Shown piece by piece: positions 37,224-45,341 of a stretch of DNA of 64,000 nucleotides. A model generated the notes under the pieces. The model searched no databases. It saw only the letters and a list, made by a program, of their open reading frames with translations, and was not told the DNA's origin. The DNA comes from Niabella yanshanensis. GTDB lineage: Bacteria; Bacteroidota; Bacteroidia; Chitinophagales; Chitinophagaceae. Location of the stretch: the NCBI RefSeq assembly GCF_034424215.1, contig NZ_CP139960.1, positions 2,294,001 through 2,358,000 on the forward strand, in the 5' to 3' direction. Each line of letters starts with the position of its first letter. Position 1 is the first letter of the stretch. The translations under genes and the position numbers were made by a program.

Positions 37224-37334
37224 CGGCTAAAGTTATAAATTAAAGATGCAAACCCTTCGTAATTCCATACGTTTTGCCAATTTATTAGCTGATGCGACGG
37301 GGAAGATAAATCAAGAGCGTATATATTTACATAT

Positions 37335-38111
37335 ATGAAGGCCGTATATGCAATAGTTACTGTACCTGCTGCGCCTGTACGTAAGGCGCCCAACCACAGA
37401 AGAGAGATGAGTAACCAGCTGTTTTTTGGAGAACCCGTACAAATTACGGGGCAAAAAGACAACCAATGGCTGAAAGTAAAAAGCTTATATGATGGTTATA
37501 CAGGATGGTTAACGCCTCATCTTGTAAAGGGTATTGATGCTGCTACAGCCATGCAGGAGTCGCCGTTCCTGGCTTCACAGTTTTTAACAAAAATAGAGCT
37601 TGCCAATCAACTGATGCAGGTTCCGCTGGGATCAACGCTACCCGACTTCAAAAAAAAGGAAGGAGTAATAGCCGGAATTCCCTACAGCTGCGCCACTCAG
37701 GCTATCAACACGGCTACTATTAAAAACAAGCAGGCTCAATTACTCGAAAATGCACATCAATGGCTGAATGCGCCTTATTTATGGGGAGGCAAAACTATAT
37801 TGGGTGTAGATTGTAGTGGTTTTGCCCAAACCCAGTACAAACTGGTAGGCCTGCCTATATTGAGGGACGCCTGGGAACAAGCCCTGCAGGGACGGCCGGT
37901 ACCATCACTAAAAAAAGTCCAACCTGCCGATCTTGCTTTTTTTGAAGACAAAGGAAAAATTGTTCATGTTGGAATTTTACTGGATAGTACCACCATTATA
38001 CATGCAGCCGGAAAAGTACGTATAGACCCAATAGATAACAAGGGTATTGTCAATAGCGACACGGGGATGCGAACGCATCAGCTAAAGTGCATAAGGCGAT
38101 TTATTGAATAA
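37335..38111 (+). CDS. NlpC/P60 (C40) peptidase with SH3 domain, no signal peptide
   Basis: A 258-residue cysteine peptidase. An SH3-like domain spans about 1-65 (ends DGYTGWLTPHLV). The NlpC/P60 catalytic domain has Cys160 (GVDCSGF), His211 (IVHVGILL) and His223 (IIHAAGKVRID). This matches YkfC-type gamma-D-glutamyl-L-diamino acid endopeptidases, which trim murein peptides. The N-terminus MKAVYAIVTVPAAPV starts directly with the SH3 fold and shows no secretion signal, favouring a cytoplasmic, recycling role over wall lysis. Confidence 0.85.
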   Translation: MKAVYAIVTVPAAPVRKAPNHRREMSNQLFFGEPVQITGQKDNQWLKVKSLYDGYTGWLTPHLVKGIDAATAMQESPFLASQFLTKIELANQLMQVPLGSTLPDFKKKEGVIAGIPYSCATQAINTATIKNKQAQLLENAHQWLNAPYLWGGKTILGVDCSGFAQTQYKLVGLPILRDAWEQALQGRPVPSLKKVQPADLAFFEDKGKIVHVGILLDSTTIIHAAGKVRIDPIDNKGIVNSDTGMRTHQLKCIRRFIE

Positions 38112-38151
38112 TTCCCCGACAAACTTATGGATGGTCATAAATGATTTGGCT

Positions 38152-38796
38152 TTAATACCTGCCATAAGCAATCCTGTTTTTATGATTAATAGGATACGCA
38201 TAGTTATTATCCTGCTCCAATCTTAAAATAATTGTTAAGCCTAATTGTTTTGTTTTTGCCAGCGTTTGCCAGCTAACCACTACCGGTTCCAGCGTAGAAC
38301 CCGAATCGTTAAAAGTAGTTATCTCACCATCTTCAATATTATTATACCCCTTTAAACTTTGCCTTTGCGTATCATACATGTCTTTCCTGATCTTTTTAAC
38401 CAGTTTTTTATAATCCTTTGCTACAGCCCGCCTTGCCAATTCTGTGTCCGGGAAATACGTGGTTAACTGGTAAGTATAAAAACTAAAAAGAACCCGGTTT
38501 TTTGATTTATAAACATTTTCGTAAAATAGCATATCTACCTTATTGGCGTTGATACTATAGGGGTTAAAAACGTCATACTCCCCTTTCACAAAATACCCCG
38601 TAGTATCTGTTTGCCGGTAAATTTCCTTTTTCAACAACGAAGGATCGGTTGTTAACGCCTCAACAAAAGAAGAAAAATTACCCTGAAATGGATTGACACG
38701 ATAATATTCTTTTACGGTGCGCGTAAAATTGCTCTGGGCCTGTATAAAGGAAACCGGCAATACGAAAATGGCTATAGCAAAGAAATATTTCAACAT
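38152..38796 (-). CDS. Exported protein, function unknown
   Basis: A 214-residue protein with a clear signal peptide (about 1-20, FIQAQ). The mature part mixes helical and beta segments, with Tyr-rich stretches (VYKSKNRVLFSFYTYQLTTYFPDTELARRAV). No known family recognised. Probably periplasmic. It is followed 40 bases later by the convergent C40 peptidase gene. Confidence 0.6.
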   Translation of the reverse strand: MLKYFFAIAIFVLPVSFIQAQSNFTRTVKEYYRVNPFQGNFSSFVEALTTDPSLLKKEIYRQTDTTGYFVKGEYDVFNPYSINANKVDMLFYENVYKSKNRVLFSFYTYQLTTYFPDTELARRAVAKDYKKLVKKIRKDMYDTQRQSLKGYNNIEDGEITTFNDSGSTLEPVVVSWQTLAKTKQLGLTIILRLEQDNNYAYPINHKNRIAYGRY

Positions 38797-38880
38797 ATCT
38801 GGATTGTTAGCTACCCCGTACGGACGTTTCTAATCATCAAAAGGTTGCATCTTCTATTTGATTATCAACATGTGGATAAG

Positions 38881-38906
38881 AAAAAAGGACCTGCTGTCAG
38901 GTCCTT
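38881..38906 (-). terminator. Intrinsic terminator of the pyrophosphatase gene
   Basis: Arms AAGGACCTG (38885-38893) and CAGGTCCTT (38898-38906), 4-base loop, then a T run in the minus direction. It is 12 bases after the stop codon. Confidence 0.93.
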
Positions 38907-38917
38907 CCTATTATTTA

Positions 38918-39460
38918 CTATTTTCTGTACTTTTCTTTGTAGTAATCTATAGCTTCCGTAACAATGGGCAGTGCTGTTTCCTTATCCTGGAAGGTATCTA
39001 TCACTACTTTTTTATCTTCCAACACTTTGTACTGCTCAAAAAAGTTGCGCATTTCCAGCAAAAAATGCTGTGGGAGTTCATCAATATTGTCATATTGTCT
39101 AACAGATGGATCGTTCAGCGCAACAGCAATAATCTTATCGTCGCGCTCGCCACTATCAATCATCTGCATATTGCCAATTACTTTAGCCTGCACCAGACAA
39201 AGTGAACGGATCGTTTGAGAACACAAAACCAGGATATCCAAAGGATCCATATCCTGCCCCAAAGTTTGGGGAATAAACCCGTAGTTAACCGGATAATGAA
39301 AAGAAGAATAAATAACCCTGTCTAACTTCAATAATCCTGTTTCTTTATCGATTTCGTACTTCGACCTCGAGCCTTCAGGAATTTCTATGATCGCATTCAC
39401 ATACTCGGGAGCATTTGCGCCGTAACTTACACCATGCCACGGATGTTGTATAGTTGACAT
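38918..39460 (-). CDS. ppa: Inorganic pyrophosphatase
   Basis: A 180-residue soluble family I pyrophosphatase that hydrolyses PPi to drive biosynthesis. The active-site signature DMDPLDILVL (about 75-84) supplies the metal-binding Asp residues, with EIPEGSRSKYEIDKETG near the N-terminus and YKEKYRK at the C-terminus. Single gene with own terminator and a -7 box at 39500-39507. Confidence 0.94.
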   Translation of the reverse strand: MSTIQHPWHGVSYGANAPEYVNAIIEIPEGSRSKYEIDKETGLLKLDRVIYSSFHYPVNYGFIPQTLGQDMDPLDILVLCSQTIRSLCLVQAKVIGNMQMIDSGERDDKIIAVALNDPSVRQYDNIDELPQHFLLEMRNFFEQYKVLEDKKVVIDTFQDKETALPIVTEAIDYYKEKYRK

Positions 39461-39499
39461 AAGGTTCTATTGATTTTTTGAAAATTATTTAAAAGTCTG

Positions 39500-39507
39500 C
39501 AAAAATA
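39500..39507 (-). promoter_or_regulatory. -7 box (TATTTTTG) for ppa
   Basis: Perfect TAnnTTTG on the minus strand 40 bases upstream of the ppa ATG; no clear -33 element. Confidence 0.45.
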
Positions 39508-39524
39508 TGCTTTTAACAGTAGTT

Positions 39525-39923
39525 CTATTCATGGTCGAACAGGTATTTAAAATCTACCAGCCATTTGCCATCTTTTTTGACCACTTTCAAGGTATCCTGG
39601 TTTTCTTTATGAAATGAATTGGAATACACAATAATACTGGTAGAATCGTTAACCAGTTTACGGCTATGTATATTAATGCTCGCATCCCAAAGCCCCTGCT
39701 TTTCATCGGAAGACAGTTCCATACGGGACACGGCATCCAACCGTTCATCATTCAATGAATCATGCAGCATAAAGTCTGCAGCCCTGTCATATTTCCCCTT
39801 TAATGCCGCCTGAACAAATTCTTTCGCTGCAACCAGATCAGTCTCAGCTTCGTTTTGTTCACGGCCTCCTTTACAGCTTCCAAGGAATAGCAGTACCATT
39901 ATACCTAATCCCATCAATCTCAT
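39525..39923 (-). CDS. DUF4878-like lipoprotein (1)
   Basis: A 132-residue lipoprotein (lipobox LGSC, Cys17) whose mature part looks like a cystatin/NTF2-type DUF4878 domain: AAKEFVQAALKGKYDRAADFM, then SIIVYSNSFHKENQDTLKVVKKDGKWLVDFKYLF. Such domains are compact and of unknown function. It starts 5 bases after a second lipoprotein with the same pattern, so the two are an operon of diverged paralogues. Confidence 0.72.
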   Translation of the reverse strand: MRLMGLGIMVLLFLGSCKGGREQNEAETDLVAAKEFVQAALKGKYDRAADFMLHDSLNDERLDAVSRMELSSDEKQGLWDASINIHSRKLVNDSTSIIVYSNSFHKENQDTLKVVKKDGKWLVDFKYLFDHE

Positions 39924-39928
39924 AATTA

Positions 39929-40504
39929 CTATTTTAAATTGTCTAATTTTTTCTGGATATCATCCAGCACTTTAGGATCCATATTCTTCAAAACGCTATC
40001 AGCCATCTTCATTCCTTTTTGTATTTCTTCGCTGTTCACATTAATCGAGTCTCTTATTTCATCGCCCTGGTTTTGCACACTCTTCATGCCCATGCGCATC
40101 AGCGTGCTCATTGTAAAATCTACCTTCCAGCCATTGCTTTCTTTCAGCAACTTAAATTCAGCTTCGGGCCTTTGCTGGGTTTTACTTTTAACCAAAACAA
40201 ATGCAGAGTCGCCCATTATGCGTGCCGGTTCAATAACAACATCCTGGAAATCTTTCATGGGATCTGACTGAGGCAGGGAATCTTTCATTTTTTCGGCCAT
40301 ATCCAGTCCCTTCTTCATCATTTGCATGGTAGGCTTACTATCTGAGGTTACATATTTGCTGGCGCCATCGATATCTTTTTTTGCCAGGTGTTCGAAAAAC
40401 TCCTGCAACACCGCGTTAGGATCATTGCTGGTAACACTGCCACAGGATATCAACAAAATTGCAGCTACCAGGGCAGAGGCTACTGTCTTTACTATATTTC
40501 TCAT
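39929..40504 (-). CDS. DUF4878-like lipoprotein (2)
   Basis: A 191-residue lipoprotein (lipobox LLISC) with a DUF4878-like N-terminal domain (VLQEFFEHLAKKDIDGASKYV ... EFKLLKESNGWKVDFTMSTL) and a charged helical tail (about 135-191) rich in Met, Lys and Asp. Start is ATG 40504, preceded by AAAGGAACT, one of few Shine-Dalgarno-like sites here. It is the first gene of the lipoprotein pair. Confidence 0.72.
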   Translation of the reverse strand: MRNIVKTVASALVAAILLISCGSVTSNDPNAVLQEFFEHLAKKDIDGASKYVTSDSKPTMQMMKKGLDMAEKMKDSLPQSDPMKDFQDVVIEPARIMGDSAFVLVKSKTQQRPEAEFKLLKESNGWKVDFTMSTLMRMGMKSVQNQGDEIRDSINVNSEEIQKGMKMADSVLKNMDPKVLDDIQKKLDNLK

Positions 40505-40554
40505 AGTTCCTTTTTGCAAACAAATGTAAGGATGAGTTTCTATAAAAGATTAAT

Positions 40555-40586
40555 AAAAAAACCGGGGCTCGCCTGAGCCCCGGTTT
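40555..40586 (-). terminator. Intrinsic terminator of ppc
   Basis: Perfect 12-bp arms AAACCGGGGCTC (40559-40570) and GAGCCCCGGTTT (40575-40586), 4-base loop, T run in the minus direction; 19 bases after the stop codon. Confidence 0.95.
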
Positions 40587-40605
40587 CCAGTATAAAGAAT
40601 TCTCT

Positions 40606-43194
40606 TTAGGCCGAATTGCGCCCGGCATTAATAATTCCGAATGAGCAGCGCATTACCAGCTTTCCGTAGGTATCTTTTATGCCATCAGCATCATCTCCAT
40701 TTGCCTCCAGCGCACGTATTTTCGACATCGCATACTGCTGGATGGTCAAAAGCGGCAGTACAATCCTTTCACGCATAGAGATCGAAAGCTTATCAACCGG
40801 GTAATTGCCCATTAGCTCCTCGTTGCCCGATAGCTTTACGATGTACTCGTATGTAAGCTGGTACTCTTCGTAAATCATATTCCAGAGCTCGCCATAAGTT
40901 TCATCCTGTGCCATATAAGCCGTCAGCGGAAAGTAAGACTTGGACATAGCCATCTCGCAATTATCGATCAGGGTTTTGAAGAACAATGACTCATCGTATA
41001 ACTTCTTTACATCGTCGAAACGGCCGATGTATTCCATCTTTTTAAGTGCAGAACCTACCCCAAAGAAGCCTGGCACATTCTGCTTCAATTGGCTCCAGGC
41101 GCCTGCAAACGGGATCGCACGAAGATCTTTCAATGAAATACCGCCCTGCGTTTTTCCACGTTTGGCCGGACGGCTTCCGATATTGGTTTCACTGTAAAAC
41201 CGCAACGGGCTTATTTCGTATAAATAGCTGGCCAATAAGGGATGCTCCTTCAGCTTCTTGTATTCGTCAAAACCATAAGAAGAAAGCTCCTGCAGCAACT
41301 CTTCCTGCTTGCCGGTTAAAGGAGCATGACGGTCTACATGTATATTATTGGTAATACCCGCATTCAACAACTGCTCGAGGTTGTACTGTGCAGAATCGAT
41401 AATGCCGAAATTGGAACTGATGGTTTGCCCCTGAATAGTTAACTGGATCTCCCTGTTGGAAATATTGTTACCCATAGATGCATAAAATTTGTGGGTTTTA
41501 CCGCCGCCTCTTGACGGGGGCCCTCCCCTTCCGTCGAAGAAGATAACCTCAAAACCATAGTAGCGGGTGATACGGGTCAACTCTTCTTTTGCACGGTAGA
41601 TACTCCAGTTGGCCATCAAATAACCACCATCTTTGGTACCATCGCTGAAGCCCAGCATAATAGTCTGGGTATTCTTTCTACGTTTCAAATGTTCTTTATA
41701 AGCCGGAATGCTATACAGGGTTTTCATTATTTCGCCTGCATTGCTGAGATCATCTATGGTTTCGAATAAAGGAACAATATCTACATTGATCTCATCATTG
41801 GCAAAACCCTGCATTTTAAATAAGGCAAATACCTCGATAATATTTAAAGTGCTGTTACATTGGCTGATAATATAACGGTTACACCCCGCTTCTCCATTGT
41901 ATTCCTGTATCGTTTTTACAGCCATTGGTATCTGCGCTGTATCTGCGGCTACTTCATCTTCAAAAATACCTGCATCTACCACTCCGTTTATCTGCAGCAG
42001 TGCTTTGATCTTCTCTGCTTCTGACAGCTCTTTATAATTACCTGGTATCATTCCGTCCGACTTATCGGCAACGGTTTCAAATAATTTCTGATGTATGGTA
42101 CTCTCCTGCCTGATATCCAGAGAGGCAAAGTACAGGCCAAACAGGTCGATTTTATTAATCAGACTTTGTACCTGGGAAGTAAACAGAGAGTTATGTTTTT
42201 CTTCCAGGATCGCTTTCACACTTACAAGGGTATCTTTGATCTCCTGGGTTGTAACGTCTATTTTAAAGCCGGGAACAAATACATTATCGTATAATTTCAA
42301 CTCTAATGCAGCAATCGGCTCTTCTACACCAGGGAAAGTAAGCCTGCGTTTGAGACGACGGATGTCCAGGTAATAGCATTTTAAAATGGCGCCACGTAAA
42401 GCATCTGCTACTTTTAAAGTGGTATCGCATTTCACAAACGGATTGCCATCGCGGTCTCCACCCGGCCAAAAACCCATTTGCAAAACAGGGTTTAGGTCGG
42501 TTACCGCTTCAGGGAACTGGCTCTTCAACTCGTTTACAATTCTTCCTGCAGCCGTATAAAACACATTCTCTAAAAACCAAACAAGGCTAATAGCTTCATC
42601 GTAAGGTGTTGGCTTTTTCTTATTTAAGAAGGGGGTTTTACCCAGCTGTTGTAAATAAGTATTGATCTCAATGGAATCGTTCTTAATAAGCGCACTGCTC
42701 AAGTCGTGTATAATACCTAATACAGAACCCGGGTAAAACTGCGTAGGATGCGCGGTCAATACCAGGCGTACACAAAACGTTTTGAGTATTTCGGCCAGTG
42801 ACTCTTCGTTGTTGTTCTGCAGCACATCGCTCATCACCTGCTTTAAGGTGCCGGCCCCGCTCAGGTCATGCGTATTTTTATAAGCAGCATCTTCCAGCGC
42901 ATCAAATAGTACCACCTGGCGCTCGACATATTGCGTAAATCGAAACAAGAGGTCGAGTTTTTCCTTTTCGGTAGTTAAGCTTGTATGCTTATTAAAAAAA
43001 TCATTGATAATATCTATAGGGCTTTGAGCTTTCCCATAACCTTCTTCGCAAATACTTGAAAAAAGCGACAACAGAATACCGGTCTTCTCCATTTTATGAA
43101 AAGGCAAAGAGGTAAAGAGACTGTTGTAAAGTTGAAACCTGGTTCCAACTTCTGTTCTGAAATGATGTAAGCTCCTGCTAACGGCAATATCCAT
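40606..43194 (-). CDS. ppc: Phosphoenolpyruvate carboxylase
   Basis: An 862-residue enzyme that carboxylates PEP to oxaloacetate to refill the TCA cycle. The family motifs are present: VLTAHPTQ (catalytic His, near 151), GFWPGGDRDGNPFV (near 243), MLGFSDGTKDGGYLMANW (near 510), FFDGRGGPPSRGGGKTH (near 548) and RPAKRGKTQGGISLKDLRAIPF. The C-terminus ends RNSA rather than the usual NTG-type end and is slightly shorter than the E. coli 883 residues. With the uronate pathway producing pyruvate/PEP, it may serve carbon balance. Single gene with terminator. Confidence 0.95.
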   Translation of the reverse strand: MDIAVSRSLHHFRTEVGTRFQLYNSLFTSLPFHKMEKTGILLSLFSSICEEGYGKAQSPIDIINDFFNKHTSLTTEKEKLDLLFRFTQYVERQVVLFDALEDAAYKNTHDLSGAGTLKQVMSDVLQNNNEESLAEILKTFCVRLVLTAHPTQFYPGSVLGIIHDLSSALIKNDSIEINTYLQQLGKTPFLNKKKPTPYDEAISLVWFLENVFYTAAGRIVNELKSQFPEAVTDLNPVLQMGFWPGGDRDGNPFVKCDTTLKVADALRGAILKCYYLDIRRLKRRLTFPGVEEPIAALELKLYDNVFVPGFKIDVTTQEIKDTLVSVKAILEEKHNSLFTSQVQSLINKIDLFGLYFASLDIRQESTIHQKLFETVADKSDGMIPGNYKELSEAEKIKALLQINGVVDAGIFEDEVAADTAQIPMAVKTIQEYNGEAGCNRYIISQCNSTLNIIEVFALFKMQGFANDEINVDIVPLFETIDDLSNAGEIMKTLYSIPAYKEHLKRRKNTQTIMLGFSDGTKDGGYLMANWSIYRAKEELTRITRYYGFEVIFFDGRGGPPSRGGGKTHKFYASMGNNISNREIQLTIQGQTISSNFGIIDSAQYNLEQLLNAGITNNIHVDRHAPLTGKQEELLQELSSYGFDEYKKLKEHPLLASYLYEISPLRFYSETNIGSRPAKRGKTQGGISLKDLRAIPFAGAWSQLKQNVPGFFGVGSALKKMEYIGRFDDVKKLYDESLFFKTLIDNCEMAMSKSYFPLTAYMAQDETYGELWNMIYEEYQLTYEYIVKLSGNEELMGNYPVDKLSISMRERIVLPLLTIQQYAMSKIRALEANGDDADGIKDTYGKLVMRCSFGIINAGRNSA

Positions 43195-43580
43195 TATTCT
43201 TAAATTATATTTTTCCTTTTAATCTTCAACAGCAGGCAATGAAGCCGTTAAGATAATATTTTTTAGATAGATGGGGCCAACTTTTTGCTTGGAAACCTCT
43301 ACATCGCCGCAGGAAAATCATCGCCGTCTAATTCAAACAGGCCCCCTTCTAACTGAATAGGATGCCCGCATGATGCCCGATCAGCCAGCCCTCCTCTTAC
43401 CAGTCGCCGGTAAGCCCGGACAAATACAAGTTCAAAAGCTTTTCCAATCATGATCTACTGTATTTAGCGACTATTTCGAGCTCTTGGACATCATTCAATT
43501 TAACAACACAAAATATTGTAATTCAGTATATTAAACCATTTTCGTCAAATTTCAACCTCCTAAAAACCAGTAAACATTGG
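43195..43580. other. Intergenic stretch upstream of ppc
   Basis: Apart from one 50-codon minus-strand ORF (43299-43451) I see no promoter box, repeat or RNA-like structure with confidence. The convergent/divergent arrangement means it must hold the ppc promoter, but no clean TAnnTTTG was found. Confidence 0.4.
43299..43451 (-). CDS. Possible small ORF of 50 codons
   Basis: Minus-strand ORF from ATG 43451 to a TAG at 43299-43301; begins MIGKAFELVFVRAYRRLVRGG and ends LFELDGDDFPAAM. It is more GC-rich than the flanking DNA and free of stops over 50 codons. No Shine-Dalgarno or promoter box was found and no family is recognised, so it may be chance. Confidence 0.25.
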   Translation of the reverse strand: MIGKAFELVFVRAYRRLVRGGLADRASCGHPIQLEGGLFELDGDDFPAAM

Positions 43581-43612
43581 TTTGTACCTGCTTGTCTGGC
43601 GTTCTATCTTTG
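43581..43612 (+). promoter_or_regulatory. Near-ideal promoter (TTTG-N20-TATCTTTG)
   Basis: TTTG (43581-43584), 20-base spacer and TATCTTTG (43605-43612) match both elements of the Bacteroidota consensus. Transcription should begin near 43619, giving a ~145-base leader before the 38-codon ORF and then the first exported paralogue. Confidence 0.75.
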
Positions 43613-43762
43613 TGTCATTATTACATAATCGAATACAAAATACCGGTATAGATTATAAGAGCTCATAACCAACTTTCGCTTGTCTCGTTTTGTTTGCCGC
43701 CCGGCGATTAAGGTCATATTGACGAGAAATAATTTTTTAAGACTTTAAAAAAGGAGACAATT

Positions 43763-43879
43763 ATGAAAACAGTTCTTTTAAAAGCAAAACAAATAGCCTT
43801 TCAATTAGGATTATTATTTGCAAACACGCTGACAACCGGATCGGTGTCAAACAAACAAAGCAAATGGCTTCCCAGATAA
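43763..43879 (+). pseudogene. 38-codon ORF resembling a severed signal peptide of the downstream paralogues
   Basis: Begins MKTVLLKAKQIAFQLGLLFA and stops after 38 residues. The start aligns with the signal peptide of the next gene (MKTFISKTKTFAFALVTLFA): MKT, two spaced Lys, AF, L and LFA are shared, as is some DNA (ATGAAAACA, TTTGCAA). It has a strong Shine-Dalgarno (AAGGAGA, 6 bases before the ATG), unusual in this organism. Either a truncated third paralogue or a translated leader peptide/small exported peptide. Confidence 0.5.
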
Positions 43880-43933
43880 TGGTAAACCATTTTAAACAAT
43901 GATCAATTTTTAAAACATATAAAACTTTATACG

Positions 43934-44338
43934 ATGAAAACATTTATTTCTAAAACAAAAACTTTCGCTTTCGCTTTAGTTACCCTTTTTGCAACATCTT
44001 TCACTGCTCCTGCTTTTGCAGCTGATGAAGATGAGAAAAAAGCTGAGATCAGTTATGTTGGTAATGTGAATGACTTACCTGTTTACAGATTGTCTTTAAA
44101 CAACAAGACCAATGAGATTTACTTTGTATCGGTTACCGATAACGATGGTAACGTTATATACAACGAAAAAGTAAGCGGTTCTAAAATTGTACGTAATTAT
44201 CAGTTTGATGCTGATTTATACAGCGAGTATGACCTTACTTTTACTATTTCTAACTTAAAAGGTAAAACTGTTAGCGCTTACAGCGTAAGCAAAAGCAAAA
44301 AAGTAATCAACGAAGTAGCAGTTAACAAGGTGAAATAA
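43934..44338 (+). CDS. Small exported protein of an unrecognised paralogous family (copy 1)
   Basis: A 134-residue protein with a signal peptide (cleavage probably after FAA, about residue 29) and a beta-rich mature domain. It is clearly related to the gene at 44854-45267: shared are ISYxG, the VYRLxLxNKTNExYFVS block, IVRNYQFD, and LTFTxSxLKGKTV. The VYRLSLNNKTNEIYFVSV and GNVIYNEKV pattern resembles the beta-strand repeats of Bacteroidota secretion-type C-terminal domains, but the usual C-terminal sorting motif is absent. Function unknown. Behind a strong promoter, followed by a terminator. Confidence 0.75.
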   Translation: MKTFISKTKTFAFALVTLFATSFTAPAFAADEDEKKAEISYVGNVNDLPVYRLSLNNKTNEIYFVSVTDNDGNVIYNEKVSGSKIVRNYQFDADLYSEYDLTFTISNLKGKTVSAYSVSKSKKVINEVAVNKVK

Positions 44339-44366
44339 TTCATACAAATTACTCCCTATAGAAAGA

Positions 44367-44396
44367 GCCCCTGCAAATTGCGGGGGTTTCTTTTTG
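44367..44396 (+). terminator. Intrinsic terminator after copy 1
   Basis: CCCC(T)GCAA pairs with TTGCGGGG with one bulged T, followed by TTTCTTTTT, 28 bases after the stop. Confidence 0.75.
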
Positions 44397-44853
44397 TCAG
44401 AAAACTTTGGGGAGCCGGTTCCAACAGCGTTGAGGGCGTTGGGCGTCATCAAAAAATACATCGTCAACCTTTGAAAATCAATAAAATAAAAGAAAAAGCC
44501 CTCATTTAGTCTTCCAGAATCCCATGAAAACATGGCTTAACCATTGCGCATAACCACAGTATCTTTGCACTCCCAATTACAAAATCCATACACCATATCC
44601 TGTAATTCGGGCAAACACTATTTCAATGAAGCCTTTGATGCTTTACCCGGCGTTCACGCCAAAATGGTAAAACTCTTAAAAACAAAGGTTTTTTTCAGAG
44701 ATCATTTTCAACAGCAAAGCCAGGCTTTACCTGCTTCGGTTGAAAAGCATATACCCGGCTGATAAAGCTGTATCACTTAAAATGATCCGGACCATTGCAG
44801 GTGACACAGGATTGTCGGCGGTATACATTATTTAATACTAAAACTTATTTAAA
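44397..44853 (+). other. Gap between the two paralogues; holds a -7 box and a decayed-looking ORF
   Basis: This 457-base stretch contains TATCTTTG (44560-44567) and an open frame from about 44544 to 44762 whose first codons overlap that box. The frame encodes a hydrophilic 72-residue sequence (FNEAFDALPGVHAKMVKLLKTK near residues 27-48) that I do not recognise. If transcription starts near 44574 the next gene has a ~280-base leader. A small RNA, a long leader or a gene remnant are all possible. Confidence 0.35.
44560..44567 (+). promoter_or_regulatory. -7 box (TATCTTTG) upstream of copy 2
   Basis: Same box as in the promoter at 43605-43612. No clear -33 element at 19-21 bases; ATTG lies 13 bases upstream, too close. 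Confidence 0.45.
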
Positions 44854-45267
44854 ATGAAATCGTATTTATCAAAAAGCAAAGTTGTTCTCCTGGCCTTATT
44901 AGCTATTGTAGGTACTACGCTCGCGGCCTCTGCCCTTACAGCAAAGTTTAACGACAACACCAGCAAGGCAGGTATCAGCTACCTGGGTGTTCAGGATAAT
45001 TTATCTGTATACAGACTGGCGCTGAAAAACAAAACCAACGAAACTTATTTTGTTTCTATCAGTAATGTGGCAGGCGATGTTATTTTTTGTGATGAAGTAA
45101 ACGGAGCAGCAATTGTTCGCAATTACCAATTCGACAATAAAATCTATAATACAGCCGACAATCTCACTTTTACCGTATCTGATTTAAAGGGTAAGACAGT
45201 GGGTGTTTACGAAGTAAACAGAGCTCAGAAAACGGCTTATTCGGTTGACTCAACTCAGATCAAATAG
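44854..45267 (+). CDS. Small exported protein of an unrecognised paralogous family (copy 2)
   Basis: A 137-residue protein with a signal peptide (about 1-25, LAASALTA) and the same mature fold as copy 1: ISYLG near 41, SVYRLALKNKTNETYFVSI near 51-69, IVRNYQFD near 89 and LTFTVSDLKGKTVGVY near 107-122. Roughly half the mature residues are identical between the copies. The tandem layout indicates duplication. A bidirectional terminator follows. Confidence 0.75.
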   Translation: MKSYLSKSKVVLLALLAIVGTTLAASALTAKFNDNTSKAGISYLGVQDNLSVYRLALKNKTNETYFVSISNVAGDVIFCDEVNGAAIVRNYQFDNKIYNTADNLTFTVSDLKGKTVGVYEVNRAQKTAYSVDSTQIK

Positions 45268-45290
45268 TAGTCGAAACTAACAAGACTTAA

Positions 45291-45325
45291 AAAAAATACC
45301 CTTCGAAAATCGAGGGGTATTTTTT
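45291..45325. terminator. Bidirectional intrinsic terminator
   Basis: 16-bp arms (45291-45306 and 45310-45325, one G-U pair in one direction) with a 3-base loop. A runs on the left and T runs on the right serve both the exported-protein gene and the convergent alpha-oxoamine synthase gene. Confidence 0.9.
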
Positions 45326-45341
45326 AATGGGGACACACTAT

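Noticed and set aside
42773-42784. CAAAACGTTTTG palindrome resembling the LacI-like sites
   Set aside because: It lies inside the ppc coding sequence, far from any start, and is short enough to occur by chance.
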